Assembly: GCF_008039615.1 (NCBI RefSeq) | Contig: NZ_VDUZ01000014.1 | Span: forward strand, 1-64,000 | Length of the DNA stretch: 64,000 bases | Source of the DNA: Vineibacter terrae | Lineage (GTDB): Bacteria > Pseudomonadota > Alphaproteobacteria > Reyranellales > Reyranellaceae | Reading direction: 5' to 3' | The notes under the pieces: model-generated | The model's input: the letters and a program-made list of their open reading frames with translations, nothing else | Database searches by the model: none | Told to the model about the DNA's origin: nothing | In this document: positions 42,222 through 51,318 of the stretch, in pieces | Layout of the letters: every line of letters begins with the position of its first letter | How positions within the stretch are numbered: position 1 is the stretch's first letter | Translations under genes and position numbers: made by a program

Positions 42222-44537
42222 ATGTCGAACGCCACATGGCACAAGACCGTCTGCAATCTCTGCTACGTTAATTGTGCCCTCGAGGTCGCGGTCGAGGACG
42301 GCCGGCTGACCAAGGTGCGCGGCGACAAGTCGAGTCCGAAGTCGCAGGGCTATCTCTGCAACAAGGCGGCGCGGATCCCGTACTACGCCCACCACAAGGA
42401 CCGCCTGACGTCGCCGCTGCGCCGGCGCGCGGATGGCGGCTTCGACGCGATCTCGTGGAACACCGCGATCACGGAGATCGCCGAGCGGGTGCGCGCCATC
42501 CATGCCGTGCATGGCGGCGGCAGCTTCGCGCTCTATGGCGGCGGCGGCCAGGGCAACCATGCCGGTGGCGCCTACGCGACGGCATTGATGCGGGCGCTGG
42601 GATCGCGCAACACCTTCAACGCGCTGGCGCAGGAGAAGACCGGTGATTTCTGGGTCAATGGCCACATGTTCGGCAGCCAGATCTGCCACACGGCCGAGGA
42701 CGTGCACCAATGCGACCTGTTGTTGGTGATCGGTTGCAATCCCTGGGTGGCGCACGGCTTTCCCAACGCGCGCGACCACCTGAACCACATCAGGAAGGAT
42801 CCGCATCGCAAGCTGATCGTCGTCGATCCGCGCCGCACCGAGACGGCGCAGCAAGCCGACCTGCACCTGGCAGTGCGGCCCGGCGCCGATGCCTTCCTGC
42901 TCGGCGCCATCCTGGCGACGCTGATCGAGCGTGACGCCGTCGACCGAGTGTTCCTGGCCGAGCATGCCGTCGGCTTCGAGGAGGTGCAGGCGGCGCTGGC
43001 CCGGATCCCGATCGAGCGCTGGGCTGATGCGGCTGACGTGCCGATGGCCGATGTCGAGCGCTGCGTCGACATGATTACCGCCGCCAGGGCGATGACCGTG
43101 CGCGTCGAGCTCGGCATTCAGCAGGGTGTCAACTCGACGCTGAACTCCTATCTCGAAAAGCTGCTGATCATGCTGACCGGCAGCTTTGGCCGCAAAGGCA
43201 CCAACCAGCTGCACAGCTGGCTGGTGCCGCTATGGTCCAACAGCCGCGGCCAGGCGTTTGCGCCGACCGGCGACGAGGTCATCGCCGGCCTGCTGCCGCC
43301 CAATAGTTTCCCGCGCGCCGTCCTGTCCGATCACCCCGACCGCCTGCGCGCCGTCCTGGTCGACAGCAGCAATCCGGCCAACACGGTGGCCGACACGCAC
43401 GAGGCAGAGCGGGCGCTGGCGGCGCTCGACCTGCTGGTCGTGGTCGACGTGGCGATGACCGAGACGGCGCGCCTGGCGCACTACGTGCTGCCGGCGTCGT
43501 CGCAGTTCGAAAAGACCGAGTTCACGCTTTTCAACTTCGAGTTCCCCACCAACTTCTTCCATGTCCGCGCAGCCGCGCTGCCGCCGCTGCCCGGCACCCT
43601 GCCGGAGCCCGAGATCTACACCCGGCTGGCCCGGGCGCTGGGCGTGCTCCCCGGCGACAACGTGCTCGCGCCGCTGCGCGCGGCGGCGCAACAGTCGCGG
43701 ACAGCGTTTGCCAAGGCTTTCGCCGACTTCATGGCGGACAATCGCGCCGTGGCGCCGCTGGCGCCCTTCGTGCTCTACCACACGCTCGGGGACACGCTGC
43801 CCGATGGCGTCGCGGCGGCGGCACCACTATGGCCGGCGGCGCAGATGAGCGCGCGGCGCATGCCGGCCGCTGTGCGCCGGGCGATCGGTGCCGGGCCGCA
43901 GGTCTCCGACGCGGCCCTGGGCGACGCCCTGTTCGACACTGTCGTCGGCGCCCGCAACGGCGCGGCGTTCACGACGCACGGCTACGACGAGGTCTGGTCG
44001 CTGATCGAGTACCCCGATCGCAAGGTGCGTCTGGCCGTTCCGCCGCTGCTCGACTGGCTCGGCCGGCTCGATCCGTCACAGCTGCAGTCCGATGGCTGCT
44101 ACGGCTTCGCGCTGGCTGCCGGCCAGCGGCGCATGTACAACGCCAACCAGATCTTCCGTGATCCGGCGTGGCGCCGCAGCGATCCGGACGGCGCGTTGCT
44201 GGTGAACCCCGGCGACCTCGCGACACTGGGGGCTGCGGACGGCGACTGGGTCGCGGTCCAGTCCGCGCATGGGCGCATCGTCGTGCGCAGCGAGGCCGAC
44301 GAGTCGATGCGGCGCGGCCAGCTGGCGCTGCCGCATGGCTACGGCCAGGCGTACCCGGCCGCCGACGGCGATCGGCTGACCAACGGCCCGCGCGTCAACC
44401 TGCTGACCTCGAGCGACCACCGCGATCCGATCGCCGGGACGCCCTATCACAAGAACGTCCCCGTGTGTCTGGAGCTGGCGACGCCGCAGGAAGCTGCCGA
44501 CGCGGAAGCCGCCTCGCGCCGTATCCACGGGGGATGA
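42222..44537 (+). CDS. molybdopterin oxidoreductase (bis-MGD, DMSO reductase superfamily)
   Basis: A 771-residue enzyme. An N-terminal [4Fe-4S] site is formed by Cys11, Cys14, Cys18 and Cys46 (CNLCYVNC, GYLCNKA). Guanine-dinucleotide-binding segments GCNPWVAHGFPNARDH and VVDPRRTETAQQADLHLAVRPGAD follow, and the C-terminal molybdopterin-binding barrel runs from about 640. I see no clear Cys, Sec or Ser molybdenum ligand at the expected place (ALAQEKTGDFWVNG, about 130-145). No electron-transfer or membrane subunits are adjacent and there is no Tat signal, so it is cytosolic. The partner and reaction are unknown; it follows the ring-degradation-like run. Confidence 0.88.
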   Translation: MSNATWHKTVCNLCYVNCALEVAVEDGRLTKVRGDKSSPKSQGYLCNKAARIPYYAHHKDRLTSPLRRRADGGFDAISWNTAITEIAERVRAIHAVHGGGSFALYGGGGQGNHAGGAYATALMRALGSRNTFNALAQEKTGDFWVNGHMFGSQICHTAEDVHQCDLLLVIGCNPWVAHGFPNARDHLNHIRKDPHRKLIVVDPRRTETAQQADLHLAVRPGADAFLLGAILATLIERDAVDRVFLAEHAVGFEEVQAALARIPIERWADAADVPMADVERCVDMITAARAMTVRVELGIQQGVNSTLNSYLEKLLIMLTGSFGRKGTNQLHSWLVPLWSNSRGQAFAPTGDEVIAGLLPPNSFPRAVLSDHPDRLRAVLVDSSNPANTVADTHEAERALAALDLLVVVDVAMTETARLAHYVLPASSQFEKTEFTLFNFEFPTNFFHVRAAALPPLPGTLPEPEIYTRLARALGVLPGDNVLAPLRAAAQQSRTAFAKAFADFMADNRAVAPLAPFVLYHTLGDTLPDGVAAAAPLWPAAQMSARRMPAAVRRAIGAGPQVSDAALGDALFDTVVGARNGAAFTTHGYDEVWSLIEYPDRKVRLAVPPLLDWLGRLDPSQLQSDGCYGFALAAGQRRMYNANQIFRDPAWRRSDPDGALLVNPGDLATLGAADGDWVAVQSAHGRIVVRSEADESMRRGQLALPHGYGQAYPAADGDRLTNGPRVNLLTSSDHRDPIAGTPYHKNVPVCLELATPQEAADAEAASRRIHGG

Positions 44538-44597
44538 CGATGTCGCGCAATTAAAGCCTTTTCACCTGCGTCGGTCCGGCTACAGTGCCGGCCACGC

Positions 44598-45848
44598 ATG
44601 TCCCGTATCAGCAGCAAGCCATTTCCGCTTACCAGAGCCCAGGGCAGGAGCCTTTGGCTGCGCGCGCAGCGGCTGGATGCACGCGCGCCATTCGGCGGCG
44701 GGCCCGAGGCGACGCGGCTGGCGGTCGAGCATCTGGGCTATGTGCAGATCGACACCATCAACGTGATCGAGCGCTGCCACCACCATATCCTCTACAGCCG
44801 CATCCCGGACTATCAGCGGGCGCACCTGCAGCAGGCGCAGAGCATCGATAAGTCGATCTTCGAGTACTGGACGCATGCGCTGTCCTACATCCCCACCCGC
44901 GACCTGCGCTTCTTCATCCGCGACATGCGCCAGCAGCGCACGCAGCCCATCAAATGGTACAGCGGGGTGACGAAGCAGGAGCTGCGCAAGGTCCTCGCGC
45001 TGATCCGCAAGGGCGGCGGCATCACGATCCGCGACATCGACGACGACGTGCTGACGGAAAAGGATCACCTGTGGGCCAGCCGCAAGCCGTCCAAGCGGGC
45101 GCTGCAGCTCGCCTTCTATAGCGGCACGCTGACCATCAGCGCGCGTAGCGGCATGGTCAAGACATACGAGCTGATGGAGCGGCATTTCGCCTGGGACAAG
45201 CGGCCCAAGCCCGCTTCGGAGCGCGACATCACCGCCTACCAGCTCGATCGGGCGCTGCAGGCGCAGGGGATCGTGAGCCTCGATTCCATCTGCTACATGA
45301 ACGCCCCCAGCAAGCCGATCGTACGGCGGCTGATCGATGCGCGTGTGCGGCGCAAGGAGCTGGTGCCGGTGGCGCTCGAGGATGCCGGCAAGACGGAATA
45401 CTGGGCGCGGCCTGAAGTGCTCGATGCTCCCCCGCAGCAGCCTGACGAGGCGCTGGTCCACATCCTCTCGCCGTTCGATCCGCTGATCATCCAGCGCAAG
45501 CGGCTGCAGTTCTTCTTCGACTACGAGCACCGCTTCGAGGCCTACGTGCCCAAGGAGAAGCGGGTGTTCGGCTACTTCGCTCTGCCCGTTCTCGTCGGCG
45601 ACAAGGTCGTTGCCGCCGTCGACCTGAAGACCGACCGCGAGAACCGCAAGCTCCTGGTGCAGAAGTGGAACTGGATCGGCCGCGGATCGGCGCGGACATA
45701 CAAGCGGCTGATCGAGGAGGAGCTGCACCGCTTCGAGCGCTTCCAGCTCGCCGGCGTGCCGAACGGCGTCATCCTGGATGCCAAGTCGGTCGTTGCTGAG
45801 GCAATCCTGGATGACGACGCTCAGGCCTTGATCCGCGCCGGCAGGTAG
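44598..45848 (+). CDS. YcaQ-like winged-helix DNA glycosylase family protein
   Basis: A 416-residue member of the HTH_42/YcaQ (AlkX/AlkZ) family, whose studied members unhook interstrand DNA crosslinks or excise alkylated bases. The catalytic QxD motif is present in GYVQIDTINVIERCHHHILYSRIPDY (about 47-72), and tandem winged helices follow. The family's conserved LSPFDPLIIQRKRLQFFFDYEHRFEAYVPKEKR block is near 294-326. The ribosome site is weak. Its 3' end overlaps the convergent P450 gene by 28 bases. A role in repairing damage by reactive metabolites is speculative. Confidence 0.9.
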   Translation: MSRISSKPFPLTRAQGRSLWLRAQRLDARAPFGGGPEATRLAVEHLGYVQIDTINVIERCHHHILYSRIPDYQRAHLQQAQSIDKSIFEYWTHALSYIPTRDLRFFIRDMRQQRTQPIKWYSGVTKQELRKVLALIRKGGGITIRDIDDDVLTEKDHLWASRKPSKRALQLAFYSGTLTISARSGMVKTYELMERHFAWDKRPKPASERDITAYQLDRALQAQGIVSLDSICYMNAPSKPIVRRLIDARVRRKELVPVALEDAGKTEYWARPEVLDAPPQQPDEALVHILSPFDPLIIQRKRLQFFFDYEHRFEAYVPKEKRVFGYFALPVLVGDKVVAAVDLKTDRENRKLLVQKWNWIGRGSARTYKRLIEEELHRFERFQLAGVPNGVILDAKSVVAEAILDDDAQALIRAGR

Positions 45849-47059
45849 CGGAAGCCGCGCAGGAAGTTCGAATAGATCCGCTGCGGCGGGCCGACCACCT
45901 CGATCTGCAGGTCGCGCTTCAGGATCTCTTCCCACAGGATGCGCAGCTGCATGTCGGCCAGCCGGTCCCCGACGCAGCGATGAATGCCGGCGCCGTACGA
46001 CAGGTGCTGGCGCGGCTTGGCGCGGTCGATGATGAAGGCGTCGGGCTGCTCGATCACGCCGTCGTCGCGATTGCCCGAGACGTACCACATCACCACCTTG
46101 TCGCCCTTGCGGATCTGCTTGCCGCACAGCAGGGCGTCCGTGCTGGCCGTGCGCCGCATATGGATCACCGGCGTCTGGTAGCGGATGGTCTCGGCCACCA
46201 GGCTCGGCACCAGGGCCGGGTTGACGCGCAGCTTCTGCCACTGATCGGGGTTCTGGTGCAGCGCCAGCAGGCCGCCTGACATGGTGTTGCGCGTCGTGTC
46301 ATTGCCGCCCACGATCAGTAGCGCCAGGGTGCCGACGAACTCCGCCGGCGTCATGTTCCGCGTCGTCTCGCCATGCGCCAGCATCGAGATCAGGTCGAAT
46401 TTCGGCGGCGCGTTCACGCGCTCGTTCCACAGCCGTGAGAAATACTGCCCCATCCGATCGAGCTCGGCGAAACGCGCCTCGTCCGAGCGCACGGGCGCGT
46501 CGGGCGCCGCGATATTGGCCACCGCGACATCGGACCAATATGTGAGCTTGCGCCGGTCTTCCCAGGGGAAGTCGAACAGGGTCGCCAGCATCATCGTGGT
46601 GAGCTCGATGGAGACGCTGTCGACCCAGTTGAACGTCTCGTTGCGCGGCAGGCCGTCGAGCACGTTGGCGGTGCGCTCGCGGATGGTGGCTTCCATGTTG
46701 GCGAGGTTGCTCGGTCCCACGATCGGGCTCACTGTGCGCCGGCGCACCGTGTGCAGCGGCGGATCCATGCGGATGAAGCTCACCACGTCGCGGCCCAGGG
46801 GCGAGTCGGCGATCTGGATGCCGCCGACTTCCGACGATGACGAATAGACCGCGTGGTTCAGCTCGACGGCCATGATGTCGTCGTAGCGGGTCACCGACCA
46901 GTAGGGGCCATAGGGGCTGTCGGGACAGAAGTGGACCGGGTCCTCGCGGCGCAGCCGTGCAAACAGCGGCTGCCAGGTGTCGTCCAAGTAGAGCTGCGGA
47001 TCGCTGACGTCGATCGTGTCGGTCGGCGGGAGATCGTCGATCGCATGCTGTAAGGACAT
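45821..47059 (-). CDS. cytochrome P450
   Basis: A 412-residue soluble bacterial P450. The oxygen-binding I-helix is GGNDTT (251-256), the ExxR pair is Glu290-Arg293 (ETIRYQ), and the heme-binding loop is LSYGAGIHRCVG with Cys362 as axial ligand. The GGNDTTRN variant is found in the CYP108/CYP124-like bacterial clans that hydroxylate terpenoids, steroids or fatty acids. No ferredoxin or reductase gene is adjacent. The start at 47059 has GGGAGGT just upstream. It may be co-transcribed with the serine hydrolase gene 69 bases upstream. Confidence 0.96.
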   Translation of the reverse strand: MSLQHAIDDLPPTDTIDVSDPQLYLDDTWQPLFARLRREDPVHFCPDSPYGPYWSVTRYDDIMAVELNHAVYSSSSEVGGIQIADSPLGRDVVSFIRMDPPLHTVRRRTVSPIVGPSNLANMEATIRERTANVLDGLPRNETFNWVDSVSIELTTMMLATLFDFPWEDRRKLTYWSDVAVANIAAPDAPVRSDEARFAELDRMGQYFSRLWNERVNAPPKFDLISMLAHGETTRNMTPAEFVGTLALLIVGGNDTTRNTMSGGLLALHQNPDQWQKLRVNPALVPSLVAETIRYQTPVIHMRRTASTDALLCGKQIRKGDKVVMWYVSGNRDDGVIEQPDAFIIDRAKPRQHLSYGAGIHRCVGDRLADMQLRILWEEILKRDLQIEVVGPPQRIYSNFLRGFRYLPARIKA

Positions 47060-47128
47060 TGCTCGACCTCCCTCTCAGTTGCCTTCATGGTGAGCTTGTC
47101 GAACCATGAAGGCCGGCACCCGGCGGGC

Positions 47129-48244
47129 CTAAAGGCTCTCCAGCACCCGCTTGATGAAGCCGTTAGCATGGGCCCTGTCGATCCAGCGCACAACCGCCAC
47201 CAGATCGTGCTCGGGATCGATCCAGAGGATGTGCGAACCCCAGCCCAGCGCGAAGAAGCTGCTCTCCGCCGCCGCGGGGTATTGCTCGCGGCCGGTGTTC
47301 AGCCACCACATCAGGCCGTAGAACGGTGCCACGGCGCAGGGCCGGCGCAGCTCGGCGCACCAGCCTTCCGGCAGCAGACGATTGCCGTCCCACACGCCAT
47401 CGGCGGCGACCAGCAGCGCCATGCGCGCATGATCACGGGCGCTGATCACGATGCCGCCGCCCCAATGGCCGCCGCCGGGAACCGAGACCATTGGCGTGCC
47501 GTCGATGTCGACGGTGGCATTGCGATAGCCGTCCCAGCGCCAGGTGGTCGAGGCCCCGATCGGGTCCATGATGCGGCGCTTGAGCACTGATGGCAGCGGC
47601 TCGCGGAAGCGCTGCAGCAGCGACAGCGCCAGGCGATTGACGCGCACGTCGTTGTATTCCCAGAAGGTGCCCGGCGGCTGCAGTGCGCGGAAGCTGCCCT
47701 TGGCCGGCGCCGCCGCCGTCGCGCCGACCTGGCGGTGGCGGTCGATCATGTCGGGCTTGTCGAACAGCGTGCCTTCCCATTCGCTGGTCTGCTGCAGCAG
47801 GTGGCGCCAGGTGATGTCGCGGTTCTGCGCGCTCTCGAAGCCGCTGTCGTGTCCACCCTCGCCGACCCGGTCATCGAGGCTGCCGATCAGGCCGTCACCC
47901 ACCGCCAGACCCGCCAGCACGGAGAGATAGCTCTTGGCGACGCTGAAGGTCATGTCGGGCCGATCGGCATCGCCCCATTCGGCCACGACCTGCCCATGGC
48001 GCAGGATCAGGCCGGCCGGGCCGCCGCGGGGCGTGACAGGTCCAAGGATCTCATCATCCGGCGCCCGCTCGCCGGCTTCGGCGGTGAGGCAGAAGCGGCC
48101 GTCGGGGTTGTAGAGGCTCTGGGGCCATGGCGATCCATGAGCCTGCACGAACGCAATGGCCTGGGCGAGGCGTTCGCCATCCATGCCAACCGCGCGCGGC
48201 TCGACCGTGCGCATGGTTGTGCGCGGTGGTGCAACATCGTTCAT
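47129..48244 (-). CDS. beta-lactamase-related serine hydrolase (class C fold)
   Basis: A 371-residue hydrolase of the class C beta-lactamase/esterase/D-peptidase fold. The nucleophile motif SVAK is Ser101-Lys104, the second motif EYND puts Tyr197 as base, and a GGHWGGG segment stands in for the KTG-type third motif. No signal peptide is apparent, so it is probably a cytosolic esterase or amidase, not an antibiotic-resistance enzyme. The ATG at 48244 is chosen for GAAGGCGGG upstream; the ATG at 48265 would add seven residues. It lies upstream of the P450 gene in the same direction. Confidence 0.9.
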   Translation of the reverse strand: MNDVAPPRTTMRTVEPRAVGMDGERLAQAIAFVQAHGSPWPQSLYNPDGRFCLTAEAGERAPDDEILGPVTPRGGPAGLILRHGQVVAEWGDADRPDMTFSVAKSYLSVLAGLAVGDGLIGSLDDRVGEGGHDSGFESAQNRDITWRHLLQQTSEWEGTLFDKPDMIDRHRQVGATAAAPAKGSFRALQPPGTFWEYNDVRVNRLALSLLQRFREPLPSVLKRRIMDPIGASTTWRWDGYRNATVDIDGTPMVSVPGGGHWGGGIVISARDHARMALLVAADGVWDGNRLLPEGWCAELRRPCAVAPFYGLMWWLNTGREQYPAAAESSFFALGWGSHILWIDPEHDLVAVVRWIDRAHANGFIKRVLESL

Positions 48245-48355
48245 CGCGGTCCCGCCTTCCGTCATCCTCGGTCTGAGACATAGTCGTAGCCGGTTGGCGC
48301 CTGATGCGCCACGGGACCGTGGCTACCCACTATCCGGGGAAAGTGAGTCGCGATT

Positions 48356-48440
48356 GTCATCCCGAGCGCAGCGAGGGATCTCCTGCGAATGGCGCACTGT
48401 GCGTCCCACGCAGGAGATCCCTCGCTGCGCTCGGGATGAC
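48356..48440. repeat. family A palindromic repeat
   Basis: GTCATCCCGAGCGCAGCGAG to CTCGCTGCGCTCGGGATGAC, 85 bases, between the divergent serine hydrolase and Gfo/Idh/MocA genes. Unusually for these repeats it occupies a divergent promoter region. Confidence 0.88.
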
Positions 48441-48513
48441 AGGTGTGTCACCAACCAGTGATTCTGAGTAGGGTGTCGGCAAGAACGACACGCTGCTTCA
48501 TCGAGGAGGAAAG

Positions 48514-49554
48514 ATGACGGACATCCGTGTCGCGTTGGTCGGCGGCGGCATGCATGCGCCGGCTCATATCCGTGGTGCCGCCGCCGCGCCCGGCGTGCGG
48601 CTGTCGGCCATCGCCGATCCAAGCCCCGCCGCCAAGGCCGTAGCCGGGAAAGCGGGCCTGCCGTGGTTCGCCGACCATCACGCGCTGCTGGCGAGCGATC
48701 GTCCCGACGCCGCGATCGTGGCGACACCCAACGTGCTGCACGTGCCGGTGGCGCTGGATTTCATCGCCGCCGGCATTCCGGTGCTGGTCGAGAAGCCGAT
48801 CGCCGACACCGTGGCCGATGCCCGGCGTCTTTCCGATGCCGCGCAGGCGGCCGGCGTGCCGCTGCTGGTCGGTCACCACCGTCGCCACAACCCGATCATC
48901 CGCCGCGCCCGCCAACTGATCCGCGATGGCGCGCTGGGCCGCCTGGTGTCGGCCACGGTGCTGGCGACGTTCCTGAAGCCCGATCCGTACTTCGACGTGG
49001 CGTGGCGGCGCCAGCCCGGCGGCGGCCCGGTGCTGATCAACCTGATCCACGAGATCGACCTGCTGCGCTTTCTCTATGGCGAGATCGCGAGCATCCAGGC
49101 GATCACGGCCAACGCCGTGCGCGGCTTCGAGGTCGAGGACACGGCGGCGATCCTGCTGCGCTTCGCCAACGGCGCGCTGGGCACCGTCACCCTGTCCGAT
49201 GCGGCGGCGGCGCCGTGGACGTGGGACCTTGCCGCCGGCGAGAATCCGGCATTCTTCAAGCCCGACGGCGTGGAGACCCACTTCTTCTGCGGCACCGAAG
49301 GCTCGCTCTCCCTGCCGGCGCTCAACCACTGGCGCTATCCCGGGGCGCGCGGCTGGCATGAGGCCATCACCGCCAGCCCTGAAGCGATCGAGACCGCCAA
49401 TCCCTATGCCGAGCAGCTGCGGCACTTCGCGGCCGTCATCCGCGGCAGCGAGGACCCGGTGATCTCCGGCCACGACGGCACGCGCACGCTGGAGGCGACG
49501 CAGGCGGTTCTCGAGGCGGCCAGGACGCGGCAACCGGTGGTGCTGTCGCCCTGA
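48514..49554 (+). CDS. Gfo/Idh/MocA family oxidoreductase
   Basis: A 346-residue NAD(P)-dependent oxidoreductase. The N-terminal Rossmann part begins VALVGGGMHAPAHI and the family motif EKP is at 93-95 (VEKPIAD). The C-terminal part has GGGPVLINLIHEIDLLRFLYG with the His that usually contacts substrate. GGAGGAAAG gives a strong start. Members act on sugars, inositols, biliverdin and similar compounds; substrate unknown. It converges on the flavoenzyme operon to the right. Confidence 0.92.
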   Translation: MTDIRVALVGGGMHAPAHIRGAAAAPGVRLSAIADPSPAAKAVAGKAGLPWFADHHALLASDRPDAAIVATPNVLHVPVALDFIAAGIPVLVEKPIADTVADARRLSDAAQAAGVPLLVGHHRRHNPIIRRARQLIRDGALGRLVSATVLATFLKPDPYFDVAWRRQPGGGPVLINLIHEIDLLRFLYGEIASIQAITANAVRGFEVEDTAAILLRFANGALGTVTLSDAAAAPWTWDLAAGENPAFFKPDGVETHFFCGTEGSLSLPALNHWRYPGARGWHEAITASPEAIETANPYAEQLRHFAAVIRGSEDPVISGHDGTRTLEATQAVLEAARTRQPVVLSP

Positions 49555-49597
49555 GGGGCTTCGCGCCCTCGTAACACCTGCGCAGGGAGAAGGGACA

Positions 49598-51025
49598 TCA
49601 CCCGCGCACCACGGCCTTGATCGCGGCCTCGCTCTTGGGCAGCACCGCGAGCTCGCCCAAGGTGATGGGCTTCACCGGCGGCCGCAGCCGGTAGCGGCCG
49701 ACCTCGGCCGGCGACACGCCGCGCGCGCGGGCGATCAGCTCGGTGACCGTGAGCCCGCACAGGCGGCCCTGGCACGGGCCCATGCCGCAGCGCAGGAACG
49801 CCTTCATCTGGTTGGGTCCGGTGCAGCCCAGCGCCACGGTTTCGACGATCTGCCGCGCGCTCACCTCCTCGCAGCGGCAGACCAAGGTGTCGCCTTCGGG
49901 CAGGCGGAAGCGATCGGCCGGCCGGTAGAGCCGGTCGAGGAACAGCCGGCCGCGCTCGACCTGCGCCAAGGCCAGGCGCACCTGCATCTCGTCCGGCAGC
50001 TGCTCGCGCCGCGCGTCGGGCTTCAGCGCGCGCACGGCGGCCAGTGCCGCCAACTTGCCACGCTCCTCGGCAGCCCAGGCACCGGCGATGCCCGCACCGT
50101 CGCCGGCGATCGCGACGCCGTCCACCGCCGTGCCGCCAAAGCCGTCGACCACCGGCGTCCAGCACAGCTGGTCCTCGTCCCAGCGATGCGCGATGCCCAC
50201 CGACATCGCGAGGTTGACGTTGGGCACCACGCCCTGGTGCAGCAGCAAGATGTCGGCCGACAGACGCGTCTCGACGCCGTCGCCGACGCGATAGGCCACG
50301 GTCTGTAGCTTGCCCTCGCCCTCGGCGCGCAAATCGCCGACCTCGGCGACGACGCGCACGCGCCGCCGCACCGACAGCAGCAGGCGCAGGCCCTTGCGGA
50401 AATAGGGCGACAGCAGGAATGCCGCCGCATGCGGCCAGGCCGCCTTGCGGTTGGCGCGCGGCGTGGTGTCGAGGATGGCGTCGAGCTTGGCGCCGGCGTT
50501 GAGGTATTGCCACGCCAGCAGCCACAGCAGCGGGCCGCTTCCGGCCAGCACGGTGCGGCCCTGCGGGATCATCCCGCTCGATTTCAGCAGGATCTGCGCC
50601 GCGCCGGCCGTCATCACGCCGGGCAGTGTCCAGCCCGGGATCGGGAACGGCCGCTCCAGCGCGCCAGTGGCGATGATCACGCGCCGGGCCTGCACCAGCC
50701 GCGCGCCACCGGCGATCGACACGCCGATCTCGCGCTCGCGCGACAGGCTCCACACCGTGGCGCCCGGCACGTAGTGCGCCGTGCTGGCGCGCAGCGCGCG
50801 CACCAGCCGCTCGCCGTGCCAGTAGTCGTTGCCCAGCACCGCGGGACGGCGCACCGGCGTCTCGCCCACGGCGCGATAGATCTGGCCGCCGGGCGCAGCC
50901 TGCTCGTCGAGCAGCACCGTCGACAGGCCGGCGCCGGCGCAGATCGCGGCCGCGACCATGCCGGCCGGGCCGGCGCCGATGACCGCGACGTCATAGCTGT
51001 CGCGCAGGTCGGCCGTTCCGCTCAT
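49598..51025 (-). CDS. FAD-dependent oxidoreductase with C-terminal BFD-type Fe-S domain (opine oxidase A/HcnB-like)
   Basis: A 475-residue flavoprotein. The FAD-binding motif GAGPAG is at 17-22, a second nucleotide site is at VLAGSGPLLWLLA, and a C-terminal BFD-like [2Fe-2S] domain has Cys383, Cys385, Cys413 and Cys418 (CRCEE, CGMGPCQGR). It is the third gene of a three-gene operon (DAO-type subunit, small Fe-S subunit, this subunit), the architecture shared by opine/octopine oxidases, hydrogen cyanide synthase and D-hydroxyproline dehydrogenases. Its start overlaps the Fe-S gene by four bases. Context does not decide the substrate; an amino-acid-like imino compound is likely. Confidence 0.9.
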   Translation of the reverse strand: MSGTADLRDSYDVAVIGAGPAGMVAAAICAGAGLSTVLLDEQAAPGGQIYRAVGETPVRRPAVLGNDYWHGERLVRALRASTAHYVPGATVWSLSREREIGVSIAGGARLVQARRVIIATGALERPFPIPGWTLPGVMTAGAAQILLKSSGMIPQGRTVLAGSGPLLWLLAWQYLNAGAKLDAILDTTPRANRKAAWPHAAAFLLSPYFRKGLRLLLSVRRRVRVVAEVGDLRAEGEGKLQTVAYRVGDGVETRLSADILLLHQGVVPNVNLAMSVGIAHRWDEDQLCWTPVVDGFGGTAVDGVAIAGDGAGIAGAWAAEERGKLAALAAVRALKPDARREQLPDEMQVRLALAQVERGRLFLDRLYRPADRFRLPEGDTLVCRCEEVSARQIVETVALGCTGPNQMKAFLRCGMGPCQGRLCGLTVTELIARARGVSPAEVGRYRLRPPVKPITLGELAVLPKSEAAIKAVVRG

Positions 51026-51318
51026 CGCTCGATCTCGCGCCTGCCGTGCTGGATCTCGATCGCCATGCCGTCCTCGACCGGGACCATGCAGCCTTGCCGG
51101 TTGCCGACGCCGTCGATGGTGACCAGGCATTCGAAGCACACGCCCATCATGCAGTAGGGCGCGCGCGGCGCGCCCGACACCGGCGTGGTGCGGCAATGAT
51201 CGACACCGGCCGCCAGCAGGGTTGCGGCCACGCTGTCGCCTGCCCGCGCCCGCGCGGGCTTTCCGTCGATGGTGACGGCGAGCCTCGCCTCGCCGGCATC
51301 AGGCAGCCGCCGGAACAT
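51022..51318 (-). CDS. small [2Fe-2S] subunit (OoxC/HcnA-like)
   Basis: A 98-residue ferredoxin-like protein (Fer2_4 type). Cluster ligands are Cys56, Cys61, Cys64 and Cys77 (YCMMGVCFEC, QGCMVP). It connects the two flavoprotein subunits of the enzyme. It overlaps the upstream gene by 20 bases and the downstream gene by four, so all three are translated together. Confidence 0.93.
   Translation of the reverse strand: MFRRLPDAGEARLAVTIDGKPARARAGDSVAATLLAAGVDHCRTTPVSGAPRAPYCMMGVCFECLVTIDGVGNRQGCMVPVEDGMAIEIQHGRREIER

Noticed and set aside
47129-48244. Calling the serine hydrolase an antibiotic-resistance beta-lactamase
   Set aside because: It has no signal peptide and no normal KTG motif; the class C fold is widespread in esterases.
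24369-48440. Family A repeats as a CRISPR array or tRNA/ncRNA cluster
   Set aside because: Copies are kilobases apart, palindromic and without regular spacers; none folds as a cloverleaf by eye.
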